Of a stretch of 64,000 nucleotides of DNA, positions 47,292 through 59,405 are shown one piece after another. The notes beneath the pieces are model-generated. The model saw only the letters and a list, made by a program, of their open reading frames with translations, searched no databases and was not told the origin of the DNA. The translations under genes and the position numbers were made by a program. How positions within the stretch are numbered: position 1 is the first letter of the stretch; each line of letters opens with the position of its first letter. The stretch lies in contig OX104124.1 of the NCBI GenBank assembly GCA_944474755.1, positions 41,989,342 through 42,053,341 of the forward strand, read 5' to 3'. The DNA is from Limnoperna fortunei. Lineage: Eukaryota; Mollusca; Bivalvia; Mytilida; Modiolidae.

Positions 47292-47901
47292 GAGAAGACA
47301 TAAGCCCACCATCAAGAACATTATAAACGAGGAACGTTCTTTAAATGTAACATATCGAAAAGATGAAAACAATGAAACAATATATTATGAAATCGACTAT
47401 AACATAAACGTGGAACGTTTGTCAAATGTACAGGATCAAAAAGAACTTACGAAGGATGATATCACTATATTTTAAAATCTGTGGTGAAAATCTTTAAAAA
47501 AAACAAGAAACATATTTGAAATTACGTCAGACATACATCCTGCTGGCCGAATGTCAGCGACTGGTTTTACAAGATGTACTCATGATAACCCTCTAGTAAA
47601 TGTTAATGACATTATTTTGAAACATCCTGAACGTGGTAATTTTATAACAGAGGATTTTGCTGCGATAGAGAGAGTCAGTGAATATTGCTTGGCCAAACCA
47701 GTCGATGACGATGAAAACAGAGAATTGGGTACATTAAATTTGGAATACAATCTTATAAACACCGCTCAAAAAATGGAGGAAAACACTTGTCATCAAGTGT
47801 ACAATCATTTTCCTACAAATGTAATTCTTGACTCTGATCCTACTTACGATCATTCCAACAATAATAAGCCAATGTCTGTTGATGGACTTTATGATGTATG
47901 A
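47292..47901 (+). pseudogene. Gene 2 exon G', cytoplasmic tail with two in-frame stops
   Basis: Acceptor attgcag. Opens RRHKPTIKNIINEERS and IYYEIDYN, then ends at TAA 47473-47475, with TGA 47485-47487 soon after. The same frame then continues open from 47488 to TGA 47899-47901. It includes LEYNLINTAQK, HQVYNHF, DSDPTYDHS and DGLYDV, which match the tail of gene 1. If translated from the membrane exon, the product would end with a tail of about 60 residues lacking the conserved motifs. Confidence 0.7.
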
Positions 47902-48300
47902 AGAGCATGGCATAAGAATCCAACAGTTCTGTAGCTGACTGGGTCTGGTTTGATCTATATAGGTATCTATAACAGGAATATTCTAATTTAAACTGCATTC
48001 AGAACTCTCTTATTGAAGAATTATAACACTGTCTTCGTTTAATATTTGTTTTGATCAGAATTTGAATCATTACGGTTAAATTTAAAATGAATTAAATCTT
48101 GAAATTGTTTTTTATTGAATTTGTTTTGTTTTGGTAACTAGATGGATTTATATTGTGACGGTTGACGAGATAGATCATGTATTCTTCCTTATAGGCATAG
48201 CCATAGTGAGTGATGAGAAAGACAAAATCCGGGTATAAAATCCAAACTAAGCATGATGACAACAGCTAATATAAATATATAAAAGAGGATTGTAAATATA
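47902..48300. other. Flank between gene 2 and Tc1 element
   Basis: No coding or repeat signal seen; presumed former 3' UTR of gene 2. Confidence 0.3.
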
Positions 48301-49697
48301 CACTCGGCCAAAAGTTACGGAGCACCAGGTTTTCTTCAAATAAAAACAAATGTTTCTAGTTTTTTGTACATATGTGATCAACAAAAGCTAGGTTTGTAGT
48401 ATCTATTGTTAAAATTTTTAAATCGCTCGATTCACGATACAATACCAATGGAGATTTAAAAAAACACTACCCTCAGCTTTTAAAAACCAAAGTTTGGCGC
48501 CTTTGTTCATTTGAGCATGTGCACGTGCGTAACAGGTAAAATTTATCCTGTTTTAAAATCATTTCAACATGGTACGTCGAAAACCAGCAGATGCAGGGAG
48601 ATGGAAAGCAGTTGGTATGATAAGGGCTGGAATGACACAGCGGCAGGTTTCAGATTCTGTCATCAGTAGGCTAATGAGACGATATAATGAAACTGATATT
48701 GTTGGAAAAAGACCAAGAAAAGGGCGACCGAAGAAGACAACAGAGAGAAAAGATAGACTACTTCGAAGACTTGCTAGACAACAACCTTTTACCACTGCAA
48801 ACAGGTTGCGTAGTCGATGGAATGTCCATGTTATAATCAGTAGACGGACAGTAAACAGAAGGCTAAACTGCTTTTGATCCTGCACATGTTCTGGCAACTA
48901 CAGCTTTTGGTGGTGGCGGAGTGACAGTTTGGGGCTGCTTCTCATATGACTGTAAGTAAGACTTGAATCCAGTAGATGGCCGACTAACTGCTTTAAAATA
49001 CAGAGATCAGATTCTGGACCCCACTATTGTGCCCCATTTTGATGCGCATCCACTTGGAAACAAACCCGTGTTCATGGACGACAACGCAAGACATCATAGA
49101 GCACGCATCGTCAAAGATTACCTTGCAAATGAGGCAACTGAAACATTGCCATGGCCTGCCATGTCTCCGGATATGAATCCGATAGAGTATGTTTGGGACT
49201 ATCTCGGCCGGAAAGTGAATGAACGTGACCCTACATGTCAGAACATTCAAGAATTGCGCGATACTTTAATTCAGGAGTGTCGGCAATTCGCTCAACGTAG
49301 ACTCAGAGACTTGTCCAGGGCATGAGGAGACGAGTTCGAGCGTGGTGGATACACACGATACTGACTCTTTTCTTGTGAATAAATGTTTAAAAATGATTTC
49401 ATTTTACATCTTAATAATCGTCAACCTGCCAACTCTTTGTATGTTACATTTCCAGCGGTTCAAACTTAAACTATTTTGAGTTATAATTTTGCAGTTTTAT
49501 GGCATATTTTTACAAACGACATCTTGTTGGTCTTTTCTATACATTTTGAATAGTAAAATTACAAACTTCTTTAAAATAGTCAATTATATTAAACGAAACG
49601 TGAAATGAACAATGGATGGTTATATAATGATAAAAATATTGGTTTTAAATAATCACCTCCTCTAAAATCCTGGTGGTCCATAACTTATGGCCAAGTG
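48301..49697 (+). mobile_element. Tc1-like DNA transposon, internally deleted
   Basis: Bounded by TA dinucleotides (48299-48300 and 49698-49699), the Tc1/mariner target. The terminal inverted repeats CACTCGGCCAAAAGTTACGG and onward (left) and the complement of the right end agree at 25 of the first 30 positions. The length of 1397 bases is somewhat short for a Tc1 element, in line with the deletion inside the transposase. Confidence 0.88.
48569..49325 (+). pseudogene. Tc1-like transposase, disrupted
   Basis: The N-terminal part (48569-48877) reads MVRRKPADAGRWKAVGMIRA, QRQVSDSVISRLMRRY and RPRKGRPKKT. This is the paired-type DNA-binding domain with a short deletion in the first helix-turn-helix (family comparison). 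The C-terminal part (48963-49325) has FMDDNARHHRA, with the second catalytic Asp, and WPAMSPDMNPIEYVWD, with the third acidic residue. Between them only GGGGVTVWGCFSYDC is left (about 48908-48955), then TAA. The segment carrying the first catalytic Asp is gone, so no active transposase can be made. Confidence 0.85.
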
Positions 49698-51254
49698 TAT
49701 ATTATAAATTTATGGAATGAGTTCCTTTTCTTAACATGTTATATCGTGCATGCATAACATAATAATAAATAACAATCATTCTCTATATTTTATTTAAGAA
49801 AACAAAACATCAGGAAATGAATGAAATTTTAATGTTTACAACAAATCAGTTCACATTAACTGTCATGTCACATTTATCGATGAAATAGGTAAGACTGAAT
49901 TACATGTAGTTTTTAAAATTGAACTCTTGATGGAGTAGTGTCCGATGTAAAAAACACAGTTACTAACGGTCAAATCCAGATGACATGAATTTGGAAGATG
50001 TTGGTGAAAAATTTCTTGCAACATTGTCAGTGGTGTTAAAGCTCACTTATTTTCTAATGACTCAGTACATAAGCATCTTGTGTGCAAGCAATCAGTTGCA
50101 GTTAATTAAACAGGGAATCACTCATCGACACAATCATGATCCGAAGCTTTGTTTTCTGCCCACTCTTAATAATTGTGTGCCTCATCTCAAATCCGGTGTT
50201 ATGTATGCCTTGAAGTGCCATTGCGTGTAAACAATGATAAATGTAAGTGTCATAACATTTATTCATTTCCTACAGATATAGTCAGTACCATTGTCATCTT
50301 TTCTCAAAACAAATGATTCTATTATCAATTGCTTATGGAACTCTGGGCCCATTGTTACAAACTTTATGGGATTATTGAAATCAAATCCTAACTCTGAGGG
50401 CCATAGGATTATTTTCAGTATTTAGGTAAGCTGTGATTTTTGACAATTCAGGGGTAGAAATTACTTGTTTATGCTTGGTTGTACGAGCAAGTGCATGTTT
50501 ATTACAGGCTTTATAACAACATAATTATATTCAAATGCCTGCTCGACCAACAAACATGATTTTACTTCATTGTTTTAGATGTGGCCTCAGAATAGAATTA
50601 TCTAAATTTAGCATCAAAATCCATTATGTTTGATTGAGATCTCATCATACATGTATGTAACAAGAGACCATTCGGAAAACTCAAAATTGGGATTTTGTGG
50701 TATTTTGATTTTTATTTAAAGCATTTAATGGCTTTATTTTTGTTCACTTTTACAAATGTATTGCAGTTAATAATTTATTAATTGATTTTTGTATTATTAC
50801 ATATACATAGATTAATGAAAAGCCTTCGTGATACGGTTGAAGTCCTGGTGTAGGTACATAGATAAAAAACAATACATATGAATAATATGTTTGTAAGAAA
50901 TGATACTTTGGAACAATTACTGACTTAATGTTTTTTGTATAAATAGATTGTCTGTTGTCCAGCAATGCCCAAATTTTAGCTCATAATTTTCTTTAATCGA
51001 TTATATAAATATCTGTTTAGGTAGTTCTTGGGAAGCAAATTTTGTATTATGATAGTTATATAAAGCCTGGATCATGTCTTGCTGAGCAAATAAGGTGATA
51101 TCCCCATGAGTTTCTACAGATGATAGTCTTTGCAAAATATAATCATTTGCTAACACTAATATTTTATCTTATTCATATCTGTATAGTCTAATCAAAGATC
51201 AAAGAATGCAATTTTGTTTGTTTACTAATAACCAGACTAGTGTACATTACTTGA
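49698..51254. other. Intergenic, no gene recognised
   Basis: An 81-codon frame at 49985-50230 has no recognisable motif. The rest is AT-rich. Confidence 0.3.
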
Positions 51255-51465
51255 TATTCGTTTGGTTTGTTGTGTTTAACGCCACTTTTGCACATTTCTC
51301 AGCTTGATCATGGCGTCCATTTGTTTTGAAAGGATGGAAACCGTACTACCCAGAGAACCCCTTTTGGTAGAAAAACTGGCAATCCTTACCAACTACGATT
51401 GGAGTCAAGCGCACACTGCCCACAGTGAGACACGAACCCGTCCTTGGAATGAATTGGTAAGCAAA
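51255..51465 (+). repeat. SINE-like interspersed repeat, copy 2
   Basis: Contains gtttggtttgttgtgtttaa, gcttgatcatggcgtcc, ggtagaaaaactggcaatcc and gattggagtcaagcgcacac, ending with gacacgaacccgtcc. The end resembles a tRNA B-box region. Same family as 3590-3835. Confidence 0.6.
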
Positions 51466-52009
51466 GTTTTAGTTGTAAAATGAGCAACACGCATTATTAT
51501 TATCGATCTTTCATTTATTATAATCACAAAGATAAAGTTACTTATACACAAAAATAACGCCAATTAATTGCGTCAATACGCATAAAAAAGTAGTTTATGG
51601 CGTGACCCGTTACTACCCTTATTATACAATTTATTACAAATAATTGAACCAATCATAAAAGATAATAAAATAAGTTATTTGTTTATTAGTTAAAGAGATA
51701 CATTTATCTATTCAACATGTACTGTAAATTTGATATCATAAATTATGATGACCAAGATACTGAACAACAAAGCAAAGTCGTTCATATTCCACTGCAATCA
51801 AAGTCTAACGGATATTATTAAACTACAAGGCCAAGTTAAGCGGTTTATATCAGCCGACCAGTTATAAACCTGCATGTTATGACTATAATTACTGTATTAA
51901 TTATTGCAGATAATTATTACGTTCCCTTTGGTATAAATATACAAAAACAAATTAATAACGTGATTTGCCATTTCTGGTAGATATTTTGCATTCTTTTCTG
52001 GTATTTAGT

Positions 52010-53235
52010 ATTCAGGACAAAGTAGTGTGCCAATCAAAAATCAACAATCTACAACATGGTCAAACAAACAAGTTAGCCAGTCACCATGGCACCACTTAAC
52101 TCGTTTGTTTAGTCACCACGACATGGCCAGGAAACTAGAAAGCCCGTTATTATCTTATGATGGACATACTAGTTAACTCGTTACCGCGACACGGCCAAAC
52201 AAAAAACAAGTTCGCCTTTCAACGCCAAACATCAAAAAATACAAACCCTACGACACGACCAAACAAATTAGTTTACCTTTCAACCCGCTACAGCAAAACA
52301 AACAAGATCTCCCTTCACCATAACAGGACCATACAAACTAGTTAGCTCGTCACCACGATACAACCAAAAATAGTTAACCTCTCAATTCGGCATAGGTAAA
52401 CAAACTAGTTAACCTGTATACATGACATGATCAATAACACCAGTTCGCTTTTCAACACAAAACAAGTTCACCACGCCAGCTACGACAAACATTGTTACTT
52501 TCAATACGACACGAGCAAACGATATTGTCAGAACGATACAGTCAAATAAACTTATTAGAACGTTAGTACCAGACCGCCAATCTAATTTACCTGACACCTT
52601 AACAAGGCAATTAAAAATTAGTTTGCACGACAAAAAGTTCGCCCGTAACCACGTCTCAATCAAACAAACAAGTTTACTCGCCACGACTAACCAAACAAAG
52701 TATCCACTTCATAGTAAAAAAAACGAGTTAGCGGGTAAGAAAGACATTAACACAAAACAATTTCGTTCGTCACAACCACACAACTAATCAATCTTACAAG
52801 CCTGTCCCTTTCACACACAATATTTAGGCAGCAATTAATACACTTATCAAACAAATAACGTTAAAATTGTCACTACAAAAAATAGTTAGCCTGTTACGTA
52901 GACATGACCAATAAAGCTACTTTACTGATAACCTCAACAGAACACGTCACCTAGACACAATCGAACACTTGCACCACGACAAGTCCGAAGAAACTAGTTT
53001 GCGTGTCCCGACATCGCAACCACGACATAGCACGACCAACTAGTTCAACTGTCCTAACGACTAAACAAACCAGCTCGTCGTCACAACAATACGACAAAAC
53101 AAAACCAGTGTGTCTGTTAACACGGCAGGACTATCACCACGACACGACAAAACAACCTAGTTCGCATGCTAGAGCGACTCGACTAAAGAACCTCATTGGC
53201 CCATCACAACATCAGAACGAAGCAAGCTAGGTCGC
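52010..53235 (+). repeat. Degenerate, G-poor tandem repeat region
   Basis: Words such as caccacgacacgaccaaac, aaacaaactagttagc and ttagctcgtcaccacgac recur at irregular steps of about 40-60 bases. The plus strand is rich in A and C, with few G. Short frames across it (52157, 53003) have biased Thr/Lys/Gln/Asn content and are not called genes. Confidence 0.6.
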
Positions 53236-53289
53236 CTGTATATAATTATATAATTATACTGATATAATTAATATTATTAAACGTACAGC

Positions 53290-53530
53290 GAGAAATATTT
53301 CATCTGTATTCAGGAAGCGAACAAGTCAACGGGTTAGGGAGATTGACTACCTAACAAAAGGTGTAGTTATCGTGCAAGAGTGCAGAACTCTCCAAACACG
53401 TTACCCAAGTTAACCGTGGGCAGGCTTTCCGTATTATGACTTTACACCCAAACTCCTACAGAAAGGGCATCCCTATCCGCCACATGGGGACGCGCTGGGC
53501 AGCTGTATGGTTGAAATTAGAATCCTCACA
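53290..53530 (-). pseudogene. Decayed copy of the reading frame at 60037-60291
   Basis: Shares cagcgcgtcccca and gtcataatacggaaagc in the same order and strand as 60037-60291. It is interrupted by stops (for example TAG in ctgtaggag near 53460). Words retained: VIIRKAC. Confidence 0.55.
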
Positions 53531-55219
53531 GTAAGGTCCAATTTAGTGACAAAAAATACATCAACGAGTGGCCCATTCCCCATGCAGTCTTTGAGTTAAC
53601 TAAGTGGTAAAATTGACCGCCAGTGGCATGGGGTAATAAGGGTGGAAAGTTGAGCATAGCTGATCAGTTCACTAGGCGTGATAAGATTAACAATTACATA
53701 GTTCGATTAATAAACATGTTTTAAACATCCGATTGCAGCTATATTTAGAACGGGAACAAGTTAGCAAACAATAAATAAATGAACAAACTTAATGAGGAAT
53801 GGAATGACAAAAACACCTTTTAACCACCACTAGAAAAGTATGTATTGTGTGGGGGACGGAACATTTAGCCTACAAAATCTAAAAAGGAGTTGTTATGGTC
53901 CAGAGAGTGTGGCATTGTCTGAACTCCAATCAGGCTTTCTGTTTTATAAAAAAATCTATTTAAAAATGGAAACAGAATTTCATACTGCATTGGCTTAATG
54001 TTGCAACAACCTTCAATTGAAACCTTATACGAATTTTATAGCTACAAAAACAAACCTATAAGATTAATTGATTGAACGTTTGCTTAACGACCAGCGAAAA
54101 TATTTCATCTATATTCAGGACGCAAATTCTGACTGCCAATGGAAACGCATTGAGTAATGTTTAAGGTCCAAAAATTAACTGCTAATTCAACCAAGAAAAG
54201 ATAAATAGAAATAACAATTTAATAACTGATGAATTACATTAAATTATGTTTAGCAAATATAACAACAAAGAACTTTGTCAACTTATCTGTCTTTAAACAA
54301 GTTTTTGTATATGTACAAAATAGAATATCCAATAAAAACATATAGTCCTAAATTTATCTACAAAATTTATAAAATAAGTTGAATTACATTAGAGTCTAAA
54401 TCGGAAAGTTAATAAATACAAAAGGTTGAATCTAGTTATAATTAATTTAAATCGGATTAATCATCCAGTAACGTTCTGCACTGCTGATATTTCGGGTATC
54501 TTTCTATACAGTTTTATCAACTGATCAAATGTTATCTACCTTAAATATGAAAAGTACATAAACCAAACACGAAATTCACAATTTTAACACCTTTAAACAT
54601 ACCATCAACTCGCGAAAAATAACGCAAAGGATAAATATTATGTATAAAGTACTGATTATAGCATTGTGTTAGGATTTAATAAGTCAAATAAATCCCATTG
54701 TTTATTTTTCCCGGAACTCACACTCAACCGAAATGCGTGAAGTAATTCACGCTTTAATTTTTATTCCAAACAGTTATTTTGAGTGATATTATTCAGGGCA
54801 GTGACGTCGTAAGCTAATTTGAACTAAACTAGTATAGACATAAGTTTTTTTTAAGAAAATATGCAACTATAGTGTTTTATTTACCTTTATTATTGATCAA
54901 GCGGTTATAGCCACCTTTGAAACGGCATTCGTTTATTACACTTTAATAGTTAATTGAGCAAGCAATTTCGATACACTCAACTACTCGATAGAACAGGGTA
55001 AGTATGACAAATATAAAATTAAAACAGTAAATAGTTTGATACTTCAATGATTTTTTTGTAATTTAATATAATAATCATGTTCATCCAGGAGATACTGGGT
55101 ATAGCTTTAACTACAATTAAAATATATATAAACATATGTGTACATAAACCAAATAAGCAAGATATAAAATTTGAATGGCAAAGCTATATATACATGTGCT
55201 ATAAACACTACAAAATCAT
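53531..55219. other. Downstream flank of the cGAS-like gene, no gene seen
   Basis: AT-rich. The word aaatatttcatct(g/a)tattcagga occurs at 53293 and 54096, a small dispersed repeat. Confidence 0.35.
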
Positions 55220-57235
55220 TCACGACGATAAACCTAAAAGCATTTTGGATGTGTCTGTTCCTAATTCTTCAATATAATTTTTAATAAAATTTAATAAAAG
55301 TTGCAAAATTTCCACTTTAGTACTTGTGTGATTTGCACTATGAAGAAGTAAAATAAAGAATGAATGAGTCATTTGTTCAAATTTAGAGCCAATAGGTTTT
55401 ACACGCTGCATTTCTACAAGGGCTTCATGGCTGCGGTTTTTATGCCCTAATTTATACAAGCATAAAGATCGAAGAAAATGAGAGTAATATTCTGGCAAAA
55501 AGCTAAATATAGAATACGTTTTTGATATGTCAGTCCAACATCTTGTAATGAGGTTAACTAAGGCATTAAATTCATTTGGAAGTAAACATGAATTGTAACA
55601 AAACAGTACATCTGTTGTCGTTAAACGATGCTGGGTTTGAAAAAAATCAACTTCAGCTGCACCATCTGCCTTTGGAATGAAATGATGTGCCAATTCTGTC
55701 GTTGTATATTTCCCAGCATGAAATATTCGGTACTGTGAAAATTGAAGGGCCAGTTCTGCAAATTCCAGGCTTTCACTAAATTTTTTATTGTTGTATAACC
55801 ATGATGCTAATGTTAATTTTCCAGATGTAAGATCAGTGTTGCATCCCAAACACAACAAAAACAAGTGCAATTTTTGCAGACAATTTGCAATTTTGTTGTC
55901 ATTAACTGTGCAGTGTGCATCCATGAAATGACATACCGCTTCACGCAGAGGTGTTTTTACGATTGGGATCTTGAGAAGTGATTTAAGCCATCGTATATTA
56001 AAATTTTTCCTTGATTGTAAAGCGCTAAATGACAAATATTTTGAACATCTGTTTAAGTCGAGAACGTATCTAATAATTTCCATCAAATCTCTTTCCTTCC
56101 GCAATAGATTAAATTGGAATAATTTGGAAGGGTCTGTAATATAAAAGTTAAGTTTATTCATTGTTAAACTTTTAAAAGTCCAATTTAGTCCCTTTTCAGA
56201 CATGTGACAAAACAATTGTAATAATTTTTCTTTTCCAGAAATCGAAAATCTACCGGCAAACATGTTATTTATGCGGACAAAGTAATTTGGACAGTTTTCC
56301 TCAGTTATAAACTGAATTAATCGTTCAAGGCATTTATAAAAACATAGAATTATCAACTGAGGTTTCCAGATAGAGGCGTGGGTTTCCTCAATGACCCAAA
56401 ATAATGTAGTTTTGAAAAAGTAAGAACAAAGTAGTTCTGATACTTCTCTTTCGGGTTTGACAATTTCCTGAAGAATGAGTTTTAATAACCCATACACTAA
56501 AAGTTGAGTATGATTATAAGAGAAAATAAGAACTTTCTCTGCTAGAGAAAAAGACAATCTCCATTCTTTATCATTGGCTTCGTTTGCCTTACAACCAACA
56601 GGAACAATAGCACATCCCTGCATCACGATAAAGTTGATCATTTCTTGTGATGGCCATCCAAACTTACGTTCACGATAAATCCATTCCGTCGCGATCTCAG
56701 GCCACTTTTCAGTTCTAAGAGTTGGAACTACATCGATATCTTCCCCAGCATATGATAATGACAATGAAGGACCGTGTGGCTGTGTCTTATATATAAGTTT
56801 TAATTTTTTTATAGATTCAATTATTGATTGTTTCAATAGGGAACTTGGAAATGATATACATATGCCGTGGGTTAAAAATTCTACTGACACATATCCAGGG
56901 GACGTACTTAACGACTTATATTGGATAGTACATCCTGTTGGTGTGGATACACCAGTTTTTTTCGTAAGCAGCACCAAAATTATCAAGCATAAACATTATA
57001 TCTGTGTCACTTCCTTTCATATCAAATCCTTCAGCCTTACTACCACGTATTTCACACGTTGCACCATATACAATATTTGTTAAGAGTTTCTTTTGAACAA
57101 GCCTTCGTCTTAATTTAATAATACGTTCACTGCCGATGTAATAACACATGCAGTTATACAGGATTTCCGAATTTTTGTAAAACTTGTTTAGTCTGTCGCC
57201 TTTCTTTCCCACAAAAAAACTACAATTAAACTTCC
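55220..57235 (-). CDS. Exon 2 of the cGAS-like gene (Mab-21 domain and C-terminal region)
   Basis: A single 2 kb exon holding the whole sensor core, as is usual for bivalve Mab-21-like genes. The frame is open from 57235 to the A-run at 56956-56962, then open in the adjacent frame to the stop at 55220-55222. A GTG at 57212 is not needed as a start once exon 1 is joined. Confidence 0.78.
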
Positions 57236-59405
57236 CTGAACAGAAATTACTTTAATGTAGAGAGGTAAAAATTACCTTCTTGGGTTCATGAATTTCCGGA
57301 TTGATAAATCATTTTATGCTAGTCATGTGATGCATGTCATGGCTGTTACAAGAACTTAAGCAGATATATAATTGAAGGCTTCAATAACGACCTCAATTAA
57401 AAACTTTATGTTATCAGTTGCTCAATGATACCAACATAATAGCTTAGCCGATTTATTCAATTTGAAAAAAAAAACACTGTTATGATCATCTTCATTTCGA
57501 AATACTCTAGTTTCTAGTTTATCCGAGCCATTTAAAAAAATGTCTCAATAAGAGGCTAGCCTAAGTGTATTAGGAATGATTTTAATATTAGTCGAACAAT
57601 TGAAGCATTGTTCAAGTACAGTACATATTCAATATATCGCAATGTGAAATTAAAGGTGTGGGCCAAAGTTGTCTCCTAATTGGCACAACCAGTTCGGAGG
57701 GTAGAGGAGCATAATCATTTCCCACTGGAATACCAACAGTCTGGTGAAGACTCGTCCTGTAACCATGTTTTTCGTGGTCTTATATTTATGAATCTATAAT
57801 AGGTGGTTATTTGAAGTATGTCTTTTTATATAAAAATCCCATACAGTATATAAAAATCTTTCAAGCAGAGGAAAAACGGACCCAAATAGTTAATGTATTT
57901 ATGTCGTTGCCATCTAAAAGATACTGATGAAAGATCAACTGATGAAACAAACTTTTGAGAGACCGATAAATAAATATTGTTTTCGTACTTGTCTCGATCA
58001 TCTTTTCAGTGTTTGAGAAGAGAGATATTAAACATTTTTACGTATTGTTTGAAGCTAACCGAGTCTTTATCATTTTGTTTTGTCACAAAATACAGGGTCA
58101 TTTCTGACACCTTTTTTTAACTAGGTGAAAGTCTCAGAGAAGCCTTTAGACAAATCTATCCAACACATTCAACTTTAAACTAAGTAATGTGGTGGCACTA
58201 CTACTTGATATAACTAGATTTTTTGTAGAAAACATTGAAATGAGGCGTACAGGAAGTCCAATAACATTTGAATATATCATTCTGAAGATTTTGAAAAGAG
58301 CGCGTATGAATAACTCGTATACAAATAAATACTTTGAATAGGATGTCCTAATGATTGTTGGGTTTTGTTTTGTTTAAGTGATTGTACAGAAGGCGATGCG
58401 ATTTAAACTAAGTCAAAACTGTTTTAAGAGTACGTTGTCAGAAGTTACACAATTTCAGGACAGTGTTTCGAAAACTACCAGAGCAGTAAAAAAAATTTAT
58501 TTGTCCATTATTCAATTATATAAACGTTTTCAAAAGAAAACACAATGATTTATCTTCATAGTATGTAAGTAATATTCAGGTAAGAATACTGTGTCTAGTC
58601 CTACTGGTTGCTACTAAGACATTTGCACTGTTAACAAGGGGAACACGACAGAGTACTTCTTTTTTCTTGTATTGCATTCTTACAATCTGGACAAAAAACT
58701 TTTGATTCTACTATGTACAGTTTCATGAAATATTTATATAAGCCCTAATAGAAATACTAACATTCAAATGGATCGTTTAGAAGCATTTGACATACAAGTC
58801 TACATATTGTTTATGTTTACGACCCGTGTTGGCGTTTCGACATTTTCCTTGTGATAGTTGAACTGACAGTCTTTAGAAGAAAACAACTCCAATAGGAAAT
58901 AACTCGTGCTGGTATACCTCGTTGTTTGTTTGTTTGTTTGAATATTGTTCAACTCCACTTTCAGCAATTTTTCAGCTATATCATGGCGTCCAATTTTATT
59001 GGGGAAACCGGAGTATAGCGAGAGAACCCCCAACTGTTGGAAGGAAATGTTAGATCTCAAACGGTTGACTTATAACACAATTAATATATATACATAAACC
59101 TTTTATCGGAAATAAACGTAATTAAAGATCCTTCTTTATTTTAAAGATCAGCAACTTTGTTACTTCAAAAATTATCAGACAACCTCTGTCTTTCAAAACC
59201 TATCCTAGTACAATTAAACATTTTTAACTTTTGTTTTTTGCTTTTATTGTTTAAGCTAGGAAATCTTGATAGCTCTTTACGTTCATATTACGTATTTACC
59301 TGGTGGAACGTTATATGAATCCAACAGTTCATCAGTAATAAGTGTGTCTGGCGTCCAGGGAGACATAAACATTGGCACATCATCTTTAGGCCCAGTAGTT
59401 GCCAT
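55220..59405 (-). CDS. Mab-21/cGAS-like receptor with C-terminal TPR-like region, one frameshift
   Basis: Two exons on the minus strand. Exon 1 runs 59405 to 59300 (ATG, 35 codons plus one base, donor gtaaat); exon 2 runs 57235 to 55220 after acceptor ctgttcag. Phases match (1 and 1). Joined, they give about 706 codons if the seven-A run (56956-56962 on the plus strand as T) is read as six. The nucleotidyltransferase core has GSKAEGFDMKGSDTDIMF, with both acidic residues, and a third acid in GEDIDVVPTL. Mab-21 helices follow (RLSFSLAEKVLIFSYNHTQL, LLCSYFFKTTLFWVIEE). The last third (KLTLASWLYNNKKFSESLEF) looks TPR-like. The family includes cGAS-like sensors that make cyclic dinucleotides acting on STING. 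It is expanded in bivalves. Whether this copy is alive depends on the homopolymer; it could be an assembly error, an allele or a young pseudogene. Confidence 0.8.
57236..59299. other. Intron of the cGAS-like gene
   Basis: No other exon fits. It contains a SINE-like copy at 58915-59045. Confidence 0.5.
58915..59045 (+). repeat. SINE-like interspersed repeat, copy 3 (3' truncated)
   Basis: Contains tcgttgtttgtttgtttg, ttcagctatatcatggcg and tattggggaaaccgg, as in 3590-3835, but ends after the agagaaccccc word. Confidence 0.55.
59300..59405 (-). CDS. Exon 1 of the cGAS-like gene
   Basis: ATG opens MATTGPKDDVPMFMSPWTPD, then TLITDELLDSYNVPPG, followed by donor gtaaatacg in phase 1. The only acceptor with matching phase just ahead of the large exon (57235) adds KFNCSFFVGKKGDRLNKFY. 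The join is inferred from phase and position, not from a transcript. Confidence 0.6.

Larger units (their letters stand above)
22673..47901 (+). pseudogene. Gene 2: paralogue of gene 1 receptor, inactivated and split by a 12 kb repeat array
   Basis: Exons recognised: signal peptide 22673-22758; lectin-like 23032-23205; WSC-like start 23474-23586; a duplicated pair 24487-24616 and 24885-24997; A' 26349-26454; B' 29317-29439; C' 29950-30131; D' 42890-42997; stalk 45065-45091; transmembrane 45960-46035; tail 47292-47901. From A' on, each exon matches gene 1 in content, order and phase. Lesions: a phase clash after the signal exon; a 44-base deletion in the second lectin-like copy; a frameshift with TAA (30045-30047) and a TGA (30094-30096) in C'; TAA 42901-42903 and a GC donor in D'; TAA 47473-47475 and TGA 47485-47487 in the tail. 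A receptor of full length cannot be made. Shorter products are possible. Same strand as gene 1, so a tandem duplicate. Confidence 0.72.
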
